Positions 44,701-55,069 of a stretch of 64,000 bases of DNA are shown here, in pieces. Within the stretch, counting starts at the first letter, position 1; every line of letters starts with the position of its first letter. The stretch is from Platanthera guangdongensis (lineage: Eukaryota > Streptophyta > Magnoliopsida > Asparagales > Orchidaceae), in NCBI GenBank assembly GCA_039583875.1, contig CM077163.1, positions 109,501,213 through 109,565,212 on the forward strand, read 5' to 3'. The notes beneath the pieces are model-generated. The model made no database searches, was not told the DNA's origin, and saw nothing but the letters and a program-made list of their open reading frames with translations. The translations under genes were made by a program, and so were the position numbers.

Positions 44701-46519
44701 TGAAAGGATTGGTTTCAAGACTACCTAAACCACATAGAGGGGGGGGGGGGGTGAATAGGTACAATTCCTTTTTAAACTTTAAGGAAGATTACTGTTTTTG
44801 TTTTTACTATCTTTATTACTATTATAAGCTACCACATGCACAGAAAAACAATAATCACACAGCACACAGTGGTTTATAGTGGTTCCCCAAATATTGGGTA
44901 CATCCACTTTCCCCCTTTGTCTATCTAGTAGTGTACTAGATTCGGCCTTACTCCCTTCCTTTTCCTCAGATCCTCAGATCTTACAACTCAGGCTATAACA
45001 GCCCTACCTCAGCCTTTAACAAGGCCTACACTCAGGCTAAACAACCCTACCTCAGCCTTCAACAAGGCCTACACTCAGGATAAACAGCCCTACCTCAGCC
45101 TTCAACAAGGCCTACACTCAGCGAATAGATTCTCCTACACTCATGCTTAAAATCCCAACCTTAGGCTTTATAAATTTAGGCTTACAACTCAGATCTCTTA
45201 GGATCCTACAAAAAGATAATAAAGTGTTTTAGGTTACCACTCTGTTTGAGAGAATGAAGAGGGCAACCTTCTTGATCAGTTCTTGATAGAACTGATTTCT
45301 GAGATCAACTTTGTCTTTGCTTTCTTCAAGGCTTCTTGAGTCTGAACTCAGTAAATGTTGATCTTCTTGAAGTAGACTGGCTGGCAACTTCCTTCTTAAG
45401 TTGGAGAATTAAATCTGGATCCTTCTTTGCAGTCTGGTTCAGAACCTGCTTCTTAAGAGATTTGATTAAACAAGTCTCTTTCTTGATTTCAATTACAGGA
45501 GTTCTCTATCTCCAAGTAAATCTGAAGTATCTTCAAAATACTTATTTACATTTTTCTCTGGATCTGTATTCTACAATGATTGATCGTCTTTCTGTTGAAG
45601 GAGAAAGCCTTTATATAGTCTTTCTCCATGGTAACCGGCTGATCCGGTTTCTAACGAACTTCTGACAGCTTTGACAGTTGTGGTAGACTGGTTGAAATGG
45701 CAGCTATCAAGTCATCCAGTCACTTCTTGAAAATACTGTCTCTGTCTGAAAGTGTCGAGACTGATCTTCAATATGTGTCGACACAAATAGACTAAGTGTC
45801 TACACAAGTGGACTAAGTGTCGACACATTCTTTGGTGGTGTCGACACAACTTCTTTTGTTGTTGTAACACCTTCTCGACACTGATTCTGTGAGTCGACAC
45901 AAGCCTTTTGTTGAATGTGTCGACACCGATTCTGTGTGTCGACACAAATAATTCTTCTTTAACACTTAGTTGAATTCTGTTGTGTGTCGACACATCTCCT
46001 TTGTGTCGACACAACTTCTTTTGTTGTTGATACTTGCTGAGTGTCGACACATCTCCTTTGTGTCGACACAAGTACTTCTTTTACTTTAACTTTGTTGAAG
46101 CTTGCTGAGTGTCGACACAGTCTCCTGGTGTCGACATATTTGATGTCGACAAGCTTCTCCGGGTGTCGACACTGCCTCTAAGTGTCGACATAATTTATGT
46201 TGACAATTCTTCACAGTGTGTCGACACTGACTGTATGTGTCGACACATTTCGTCTGGTGTCAACTCTGCCTTTCCTGGTGTCGACACAATTTACTCCAAG
46301 TGTAGACACAACTTTTCTCTAGTGTCGACACAAGCCTTCATAAGTGTCGACACTGCTTCTCTAGTTGTCGACATATGGACTTAGAAATTTTTCAGCATTT
46401 CCTGCAATTACTTAACCTGCACATATAAACTCAAAACACATCAAATACACCTTGATGTATATCATTGAGTATGGTGAGGCTTCTTCAAATCTTGTACACA
46501 TTTTCCAATGTACCCAACA
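44701..46519 (-). mobile_element. SireB 5' LTR
   Basis: 1819 bases, with the same landmarks as the 3' LTR: 13-G tract 44739-44751, TATA box 45611-45618, intact ACCGG-CTGAT-CCGGT inverted repeat near 45637, array 45775-46374, TGTTGGGTACATTGG start at 46519. The 3' LTR has decayed copies of the inverted repeat (ACCAG...CCGAT). Confidence 0.93.
45775..46374. repeat. GTGTCGACAC palindrome array, SireB 5' LTR U3
   Basis: About 25 sites with the same pair-and-spacer organisation as SireA, including the conserved GCTGAGTGTCGACACA and CTCCTTTGTGTCGACAC words. Confidence 0.95.
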
Positions 46520-46524
46520 TATAC
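46520..46524. repeat. SireB target-site duplication, right copy (TATAC)
   Basis: Matches 21143-21147 exactly. GypC continues with GCTGTGGAAAATAA on this side. Confidence 0.95.
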
Positions 46525-47640
46525 GCTGTGGAAAATAATTTGTTTATATGGATTGGCATCCTACATGTGTATAAACATCCAAATAACACAACTCATGGTA
46601 TGCACACCTCTAAATTTAATATATGTATATAAAGAGACTTTTACATTAGTTAAAATTTAGTGACTTTGGTTTGAAGCAGTTCTATATATGAGATAGTCAA
46701 ATGATACTTTTATACTTTTAAAATAACAAACATACAATCCTAGAATAAAACTTTCACAAAGAGCAAGTAAACCAACCAATCATCGAGAAGATATTAAGCC
46801 GCTAGAAAGTAACTTAACAAGATAAAAAATCTAGTGGGCATCAATAAACTGACACGAACCCACCAAAATCATGTATGTCTGAACTAAATAACAAAGTAAC
46901 AGCACTACATCACTATGGTGAGGAAAAGATGATTGCAACAACTGCAGAATACCTGCAAAACCAACTCCAGCCACTCAACTGTCTACTGCACCAAACGAGA
47001 GTTATTCTAGAGAGAAGAACACCTCAACAAGAATAAACAAGTGACAATAAAATAAGTAGGCAAAACGTGGAGTCAAAAGGGTTACCAACCCAAGTACAAG
47101 AAAAGCTGACACTTCAGCAAACAAGATATAAGAAAATGACAAAATATTAACTAATAGAGTTCAAGAGTAAAAAAGATTGCAGTAAGCGCGAAACGAAGCC
47201 ATGCTTCGAGGACATCTGCACAGTAAGCAAGATAACGTATGTTGGTACAAAAGAAGAAAGAGGCTTAATAGCTTCTAAACATGTTAATAATTAACAACTG
47301 TAAAACGGTTCTGAGTCGGTGGACACAATGTCCAACACAAACTAATAGACCCAAACATCTTCAGAAGGTACTACGGTGGTGGCAACAATGTCCAACACAA
47401 CTTGATAGTCCAAATATCTCACAAAATACATTGTGGTGGTGGCCATAATGTACAACACAACCCATCAGTCCAAGAGAAAACAACATAAGAAAACCCACCA
47501 CGTGCAATGATTCAAAAGCTGGCACTAGGTTTGTGGTCCTTTATCCACTGCCAACCATGGACACAACTAAATATACATAAAAACCAATAAAACCCCAACC
47601 CAAACACTTGATTTATCTATAGAAAACAAGGAAGGAAACC
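46525..47640 (-). mobile_element. GypC LTR, right part
   Basis: Continues the GypC copy after SireB: GCTGTGGAAAATAATTTG, then ATCCTACAT, GTATAAACATCC, ACAACTCATGGTATGC line up in order with the reverse complement of GypC2 (1770-1905). At 47310-47470 three blocks of GGTGGTGGCAACAATGTCCAACACAA type (about 75-bp spacing) correspond to the 'tgtgtccaagagtgac' blocks of GypC2 (1085-1170). The outer end was not located and may be near 47640 or further right. No coding region. Confidence 0.6.
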
Positions 47641-47649
47641 CCTAAATCA

Positions 47650-48180
47650 TCCTAAGGCCATACTCGACGAATTGGCTAAGTTCGGCGAGAAAATTCCAAG
47701 TCCCAAAATGATTCGTCCGGTATACTCGACGAATCGGCAAAATTAACCTAAGTCCATTGAAATTCATCGAGAATACTCGATGCCTTACTAGGTTCACTCG
47801 ACTCCTGGACTTAACTCCACGATTTTTACTTCACTCAAGGCATTCACTCAACATCACGCTGAGTCCACTTAGTGCATTCGATGTCGTGCTAACCATACTC
47901 GATGAATTCATCGAGATTACACGACGAATCTTACTTAGACTCAGAGACCCCTAAATTCTCTGAACCCTAAACCCTAAACCAAAACACTCAATGTCAAGCG
48001 TGTTACTCGACTAATTCATCGTGAATACTCGACGAATATGCCTTAGCCTTACAAGCACTCAACGCTTTTCACTTAACGAATGCAAAACACTCAATGTTGA
48101 GACTATACTCAACAAATCAACTTAGTCAAAGACTGATACTCGATGAATCTGACTCCACTCAATGCCTAAACTATTCGACG
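47650..48180. repeat. Orphan CTCGACGAAT / CACTCAACGC motif array
   Basis: Around fifteen scattered copies of ATACTCGACGAAT, CACTCGA and CACTCAACG motifs between GypC and SireE. No LTR ends were found around it. A short CCCTAAACCCTAAACC lies near 47963, too short to be telomeric. It could be the remainder of SireI or part of GypC. Confidence 0.6.
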
Positions 48181-48181
48181 A

Positions 48182-50149
48182 TGAAAGTTATTAATTCGAG
48201 GTTAGCTAGTCACCTAATGGGGGGGGGGGGGTGAATCGGTCTTCAAAAATTCCCAAGTCTTTTTGTTGTTTTCTTACTAAGTGTTTAGCTTTCTTTTACT
48301 TTCTTCCTAAGGTAATCTCAGAGCATGTCCTTAGTACCTATAATATAAAAGAAGAACAAACAACATAGCAAAGCACACAGATATTTATAGTGGTTCCCCA
48401 ATTTGGTACATCCACTTTCCCTCCCACCTTTCTAACTTATGTTAGAAAGGTCCAAACTCCTCCAAAATGCTCCTCAGAGCTTACACCTCAGGCTCTTAGC
48501 CTTACACTCAGGTTCTCTTCAGAAAACAACCTCAGAACCAAAATGTTCCTACCTCAGAGCCATGTAGTGCTCCTACAACTCAGTGGTCCTCAAACCACCT
48601 ACCTCGGCCTTATCTCTAAGGCCTACAGCTTAGGCTTTTCTGCCCTATAACGTCTGGCACAAGATCTTACTCTTAGAGTGCTGCAACACTACTAAAGCTC
48701 AGTACCCTTCCAGGTACCTACCTAAGTGCCCTTCTAGGCACCTACAACTCAATGATACACTTGTCACCGACCTCAGGCCAAAAGGCCCTACCCTCAGTAT
48801 CCTCCAATACCCACCACTTAGTGACACACTTGTCATCTACAGCTCAGTGACTGAACAGTCACATACCTCAGGCACCAGTCCAAACTACTCAGGCTGGGAG
48901 GATAGCCCTACTCTCAGATCCACACGTGGATCCTACCTCAGTACCCCAGCAGGGCACCTATCTTAGGGACTAATTAGCCACCTATAACTCAGGCATTAAA
49001 GGCTATACAGCTAAGATTCAGACAATCAGAATCCTATAGGAAATTAATCAAAAAATGAAATAAATTATAACACTGACTTAGAGAGAAATCTCAGAGTCTA
49101 TCTTGCTGTACTGAGCACGTATCAGTACAGCCCTCTCACTGTAGAAGGAATTAGTCATCTTCTGAAACTAATTGCTTCTCTGTTGCACTAAAGAACTGCT
49201 ATCTGCTGTTGAAGACTGACGACCCTTCACACAGGTATCTCTTCTTGATGATTAGATGAATCAGCCAACTTGTTTTGCACATAACAAACTTGATGAACTG
49301 GAAAAGCTTTAGCTATCTTTCTCTGCATGCTGGCTTGCACTGCTGGACTAGGCTTTCAAGATCGTCGGAGAAGATGAAGTCCATCCGTTACTATTTTTCG
49401 TAAACCTAATCCCCTTTTTCTCGATTTAATTTTCCCTTTTTATATCTATTGATTTGAATCAATGACACTATTTGAGTGTGGACCCAGCCATGGATGGTGA
49501 GCGCCACCTCCCCCAGAAGAAGACAAATAGTAGCATCCGACTCTACTGTAGCTTTCTCGCAACGACATGAAATAATTTAACTTGTTGACTTCTGGTGACG
49601 TCAGTAGTGGTCATCCGACGCTACTGTAGCTTTCCCGCAATGACATGAAATACTTTGACTTGTTGACTTCTAGTGATGTCAGCAGTGGTCATCAATTTCT
49701 GGACTTAGAAAAATTCAGAACTCATTAAGCATTAAGTGAAGTTGAATCACTCAATGCACGTTGACTTGGCTCTTCTTTAGAAGAATCCTGCTGGCTTTGT
49801 CTCAGCGGTTCCTTCTCAAATATCTCAACACTTTATTCTTCACAACTGAGATTATCTCCTGTCTTAGTGGTTGTGCTGAGACCAACACTTCTCTCAATGC
49901 TTTGCATTGAGCTACTCAGCTGTCTCAGCAGTTATGCTGAGACCTTCTTCTCAACTGTCTTAGCTGTCTCAATGCTTTTTTCCTTAGTCAAAATATCTGA
50001 CTTCCAGGTAACTCTTTTTGTTCACTTGTCCAATCAAGGACAACCTGCATGCATGAACTTAAGCATACATCAAATACATTATTACCCTTAGTATGATTGG
50101 TGATGCCTCTTCAACTCCTGAGGAACATTGGAGGGCACGATTCCCAGCA
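48182..50149 (-). mobile_element. SireE 3' LTR
   Basis: TGAAAGTTATTAATT...GATTCCCAGCA, 1968 bases; the minus strand starts TGCTGGGAATCG next to a polypurine tract. It has the 13-G tract (48219-48231), the TATAGTGGTTCCCCA block (48389) and 'ctcagg...cctac' repeats in U5 (48480-49010). TATA box about 49437-49448 (sense GATATAAAAAGG). A 78-bp tandem duplication lies upstream of it. No dense palindrome array is present. Confidence 0.88.
49534..49689. repeat. 78-bp tandem duplication in SireE U3, with TGACGTCA
   Basis: Two copies (49534-49611, 49612-49689) starting CATCCGAC and containing CTACTGTAGCTTTC. The first holds a perfect TGACGTCA (49596-49603), a core bZIP/as-1-type site; the second has TGATGTCA. 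It lies about 90-250 bases upstream of the TATA box in the element's sense. Confidence 0.85.
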
Positions 50150-50163
50150 ATCTCCCCAAATTT
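50150..50163 (-). other. SireE polypurine tract
   Basis: The minus strand reads AAATTTGGGGAGAT directly before TGCTGGG of the 3' LTR, the same place as in SireA and SireB. Confidence 0.8.
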
Positions 50164-50635
50164 GAAGAAGCCAGAACACCTATCCATGCCAAGGTCCATC
50201 AACACAAAAGTGTCATGATAGGCCTGATGAGACATTATCATGATAACTAGCCATCCTAGTATAGGATAACTCCCCCTAGATGAGATGGCTTAACACAATG
50301 ATCGATTAACCAATAGTACTAGTGAATTATCAATCGTTAACAATGTAACAATATGATTAACAACAAAATTTTTATTAATCATTAACAAGGTAAACAATAT
50401 GATTAAGATATACCTAATTATTAACTAATTTAGAGATGCTTAGCTAAACAATAGTAGAAAAAACTTGTGATTATAAGATATCTATGAAATAAGGGTATTT
50501 TCATTAATCATAAATATATAAGTAAGAATTGCATGCACATTTACCAGAACAATATAGTCAGGGCCAACTCTTATTAATTTCATTGATAGAAATTTGATAT
50601 TGTTACACCATTGATTTTCCTTACAAGACATTGAT
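50164..50635. other. SireE 3' untranslated region
   Basis: AT-rich sequence between the end of the extra ORF and the polypurine tract. No gene or repeat recognised. Confidence 0.5.
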
Positions 50636-50854
50636 TAAATATTTAAAGAACCCTAAGTCTTGTACGCTCATATCTCCTCTTCTTTGATGAACTTGAATCA
50701 GCATCCTTGGTAGCAACAGCAGCAACATCAGTCTCTTCAAGTTTTTAGCTTTGTTCTCCTGCTATTTGAAGTAAAGGAATGGCTTTGGAATATTTCTTGG
50801 AGGCATTTTCTTAGGGTTGCTCTTCCTTACTAGAGTTTCTTTGAATACTCTTTC
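50636..50854 (-). pseudogene. SireE extra 3' ORF, C-terminal piece
   Basis: On the minus strand this reads KSNPKKMPPRNIPKPFLYFK and a Lys/Leu-rich tail, corresponding to the EPSKYFPKPYHYFERQKIKAEDL part of SireA. It is separated from the rest of the ORF (60604-62822) by TekD. At least one stop is present (TAG after FLYFK). Confidence 0.7.
50850..50854. repeat. TekD target-site duplication, imperfect (CTTTC / ATTTC)
   Basis: CTTTC here and ATTTC at 60604-60608: four of five bases match. Confidence 0.6.
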
Positions 50855-51188
50855 TGTAACGACTCCATCCGTTCATAGGTATATACTAGAAGGTCCGGCC
50901 GGGGCCCCACAACATATACCATAAAATAGGCGGGGAAGTCACGTAGTGATAACAGAGTTGCGCATCCTAACTCATTGCATTGTAGCGGAAGCCTATAACA
51001 CGAAGTTGAACTCACACACATGAATGTCCATAATATAAAAGTTCCACATTTATATAAAACAGGAATCATAGCGAATACAAAGTCAACTGGCCTTATGGTC
51101 TTACAGGGCTTTACACAATAGTGACCTCAAACATTGGCGCGTAGGGTGGCAATGATAATCAAACATAGCAATTTTATTTAGCCTTCGA

Positions 51189-51221
51189 GGGCTAGCAGTT
51201 GCAGCAGTAGCAGCAGTAGCA
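51189..51221. repeat. (CAG/TAG)n run in TekD 3' LTR
   Basis: GCAGCAGTAGCAGCAGTAGC-type run of eleven triplets. The matching run in the other LTR (58571-58609) has a different triplet order. Confidence 0.85.
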
Positions 51222-52744
51222 GCAGCAGCCGGAACCTTAGCCTTTCTGCGTCCCGCTTGTCTCTCCATCACCTGTACAGGGACAACCCACCCAATGGTGG
51301 CAAACAGGCAATGGTCAGCATTCAGCTAACCAAATTTTAACGACCCCAACCCTTTCCCGGGGCGGTGGTATTCTATCCCTGTAGGCATAGCATTTCACAG
51401 GCAAGCATGTATATCATACATTATGCTCTCACATACATACATTCCATCACAACCGTCAGCCACACGACCCGACGATCCGTGCACTCAGGGCACATTCTTG
51501 GTGTACCGACGAACCAGGGTCCCACCACCGTATCAGGGTCGCAACCCAACGGTAACTATTGAGCATTTTGCTCCATGGCTTATAGTCGGAGACTTTAGTC
51601 TTAATGCACTGGGATTGTCCCGTAGCCCCCCATTGTGTCATGGTGCGCAAGCCTAAGACTCTTGCTATGCGCTCCAACAGACCGCACTTTCAGGTCTCAC
51701 ATCGGACGGACATAGTGTAGGTCGGATCATCCACCCCCCGTTGCTCAAGTCCCCTTGCCATCACCAAGTATGACATACTCACGACTACATAAAAGCTACA
51801 GGTCAGTTTCACCTTGGCTGTTTCCTTTAGGTGAACTCATCAGTTCATACATAACCAGCCCATTCTCACAGAACTGGCTTCACATTCATCGGTTACCAAG
51901 GAGCCACGCCTCGCGTTAGCGACATAACTCACTTTCCATCCTTAGGCTTAACTGTACATCACTTGAGGGTATCTTCCTGGACTGCCAAGCCAGTACTTCC
52001 TGCTACTCCCCTTCACTGGCACAACACACCAAACGTTCCAAGCATCAAGGGTATTTCCTGGCTTATCACGTCAGTATTTCCTGCTAATACCCTTCGCAGG
52101 TCCACCCACCAGCACAAGCATTATACGGGTATTTTCCTAGACTACCACTCCAGTACTTCCTGCTACTACCCTTCGCAGGTCTAACCCGTCGACTCCTTAA
52201 ACTACATGTTTATCACGGAGTCTTCTCCGGGGCGTATATGCAACATCACCAATCCAGACCAACCTATCCAGATGGGCTTCACACAGCATGCCTATTCTGT
52301 ACTCCTTTTCCGGATCTATATGCCAAATGATTGGGGATTCCATGAATCAACCCAAGAGACTCCCATAACACGCCACCCTCTGGTGGGGGAATCATATGTA
52401 CATGCCAAAAAGGAAGCCTTCACATGGCTAGGAAGAAAAGTCATTACCCTCGAAGACCGCTTCGGCACCATGAGCTCCTAGCTGGCTGAAAAGAACCGCA
52501 ACGGCTTTTCCTCCGCAACGCTAGCCTAAGATCTCTTGTCGAAACTCCGCAGCACCACCAGTGGCCAACTCCTCTTACTCCTCTCTTTCTCTTTCTAGGA
52601 TTTAGAAAGATGAAGGCCAAATGACAAATGAGAATTCCCTTCTCATCCACGGGCATAAGGAAGCAGGGTGGCACCTCAGCCATTGGATCACAGCTGAAGA
52701 AATGGACAGCCACGATTTTGCAACAAAATCATATTTTTTTGCCT

Positions 52745-53275
52745 GACATGGTCTGTGACACGCCCGTGTCCTAGGCCGTGTTCCTCAAGTGGTTCTCAAC
52801 CGACTTATCCAGTCCAGTACATGCCCATGTGACACGCCCGTATCACGGGACGTATCACCTGACACGCCTTCAGACACGCCCGTGTCTGTGGCCGTGTACA
52901 TCAGGCTGCACAAAATTGAGATCAACCCGAGACAGACACAGCCTGTGATACGCCTGTGTCCCAGGCCGTGCGCCCATACACGACACTAGACACGCCCCAG
53001 TTCCACTTCGTCAAGCTGAAATTCATTGAACCGCGAGGAAACGCCCTGTGACACGCCCGTGTCATAGGCCGTGTACTCTGCACTCGATAATCGTCGACCG
53101 AATCAATTTCGTCGAGCTGAAATTCGTCGACCCGCGAGGATACGCCCTGTGACACGCCCGTGTCACAGGCTGTGTACTATGCACTCGACAACCATCGACT
53201 GAATTTTGTCGACCACTCGTCGACTGCTCACCCGAGAAGGACACACCCTGGGACACGCCCGTGTCCCAGGCCGTG
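52745..53275. repeat. GACACGCCCGTGTC dyad array, TekD 3' LTR U3
   Basis: About seven copies of GACACGCCCGTGTC followed by nnnGGCCGTGTAC, spaced 75-105 bases, plus interspersed TCGTCGACC and GAGCTGAAATTCGTCGA blocks. Each dyad has 6-base arms around CC. Similar 'acacggcc...gacacgggcgtgtc' sequences are common in Tekay LTRs of many plants. Confidence 0.9.
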
Positions 53276-53314
53276 GCACCCAATTTTCCCAACTCTGGAA
53301 TTTAGGGTGTTACA

Positions 53315-53330
53315 ACCCACCCCTCCTTAC
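53315..53330 (-). other. TekD polypurine tract
   Basis: The minus strand reads TAAGGAGGGGTGGGT directly before TGTAACACCC of the 3' LTR. Confidence 0.85.
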
Positions 53331-53428
53331 AAAAATTTCATCCACGAAATTTGCAGAATGTAAGGACTCAAATAGAAGGATTTTATTTCACAAACATTCA
53401 TTACAATTCGATATACACTGCATCACAG

Positions 53429-54745
53429 TTACTCAAAGAGCTTGGGAAACTCAACGCGCATGGTCTGCTCTCGCTTCCATGTGAGATCTTCAAGGCCGTA
53501 ATTGTCCCACCGGACTTTGACCATCTCGATCGTCTTGTTCCGTAACTTTTTGTTGGCACGATCCTCAATCTGAATGGGCCTAACCTTCATCGTTAGCCCA
53601 TACTCCACTGACACACGATCATTCTCGATCACTTGAGCTGGATCCTTCACGGCTTTCCGCAGCACTGAGATGTGAAACACATCATGTAATACACTCAAGA
53701 CTGCCAACAGAGCTAGCCGATATGCAGCTTCCCCAACTCGCTCCACCACTTCAAATGGACCAAGGTACCATGGACTCAACTTTTTCAGACGTCGAATCCT
53801 GGATACACCTTTGAATGGTTTGATCTTCAAGTATACCCAGTTGCCCACCGCAAACTCCACATTTTGGTTCCTGTTGTTATAGTATTTCGCTTGACGATCT
53901 TGGGCTATCAGTAGCCTTTCTCGAATAGTGCGTATCATCGAGTTCGCTTCATCGACTTCATTACGCCTATACAACTTGGAGTCGTCTGCTTCTACACAAG
54001 CCAAAGTAGTACGACACTTCCGTCCATACAAAGCTTCATACGGTGCCTTACCAATGCTCGGTTGGATGTTGTTATTGTAGGCAAACTCCACCATGTAGAG
54101 ATGATCTTCCCATCTCTTCCCAAAATCCAGGGCGCACATGCGGAGCATATCCTCCATCGTTCTATTGGTCCTTTCAGTTTGGCGATCTGTTTGGGGATGA
54201 AAGGCCGTACTGAATGTTAACTTCGTGCCCAACAGCTTATGAACCAACCTCCAATCATTCAAAGTAAATTGCCCATCTTGATCACTCACGATGCTCCAAG
54301 GAACACCATGTAACCATACAATCTGTTCAACATACAACTTTGCCAAACATTCTACTGAATCGACCCGCCTATTCGGAAGGAAGTGTGCCACTTTCATCAG
54401 CCGATCGAAAATTACCGAGATGGAATCATTTTCGCGGTGAGATCTCAGCAACCCGTGCAAGAAATCCATGGAAATATCGTCGAACTTCCACTCCAAAATC
54501 GGCAACGACTTCAAGAAACCACTAGGTTTTTGGCATTTTGCCTTCACCATAGCACAAGTTTGGCATTTGGCCACATAATGAGCAATATAATTCTTCAGTC
54601 CTGGCCACCAGAATAGATTTTTCAAGTCTCTGAACATCTTTGTGCTCACAGGGTGAATTGAGTACTTCGTGTAATGCGGTTGATACATCATCTCTTCCCT
54701 CAATTTGCCCAAACTTGGGATGCACAAACGGCCTTCTTTCCTCAA
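53429..54745 (-). pseudogene. TekD integrase with chromodomain-like tail
   Basis: A 438-codon open stretch, the end of the gag-pol frame. Zinc region HYTKYSIHPVSTKM...CQTCAMVKA (HHCC). Core: SMDFLHGL (Asp1), IVSDQDGQFT (Asp2), FHPQTDRQTERTNRTMEDM (Glu), all present. Then AYNNNIQPSIGKAPYEALYGRKCRT, the GPY/F-type C-terminus (LSPWYLGPFEVVERVGEAAYRLAL), VFHISVLRK, and a tail VKVRWDNYGLEDLTWKRE that looks like the second half of a chromodomain, ending KLFE. This part looks potentially intact although the rest of pol is broken. In chromoviruses the tail directs insertion to particular chromatin. Confidence 0.92.
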
Positions 54746-55069
54746 AAGCCCGTCATCCCAGGAGAATTTGCCCTCTGGCCCATCCTTGGCATATCGTTGG
54801 AGACTCTCATCTAGCTCCGTTGCTCATCAAACTCTATCCGTATGGTCACACTACACCTTCGTCCAGTTCAATCATGCATCGACTATCACATTCTTGTCAA
54901 CACAAGAAATCTCTAACGCTTCCAACTCCTGGATTAGACGTTCATCATGCCTCTGCAACTAGCTTGCCCTTACCGGAGCTCTCCGACTCAAGGCATCCGC
55001 GACAAAATTTCCCTTTCGGGGCGTATAATGAATCGCAAAGGTGTAGTCCCCAAGGAACTCCAACCACCT

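Larger units (their letters stand above)
21148..46519 (-). mobile_element. SireB: Sirevirus (Ty1/copia) split by SireA
   Basis: A complete but dead element of about 12.5 kb once SireA is removed. Order on the minus strand: 5' LTR (46519-44701), PBS, gag, protease-integrase, [SireA], RT-RNase H, palindrome spacer, extra 3' ORF, polypurine tract, 3' LTR (22988-21148). A perfect TATAC duplication flanks it. The gag with two zinc knuckles, long coiled-coil gag extension, ~1.8-kb LTRs and an extra ORF after RNase H place it in the Sirevirus branch. GypC sequence resumes immediately outside both ends. Confidence 0.93.
50855..53314 (-). mobile_element. TekD 3' LTR
   Basis: TGTAACGACTCC...TAGGGTGTTACA on the + strand, 2460 bases. 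TATA box about 51048-51056 (sense TTTTATATAAATG), CAG/TAG trinucleotide run 51189-51221, dyad array 52745-53275. The right LTR is about 96 bases shorter. Confidence 0.93.

Noticed and set aside
47958..47980. CCCTAAACCCTAAACC, telomere-like
   Set aside because: Barely two units, inside degenerate repeat sequence; not evidence for a telomere.
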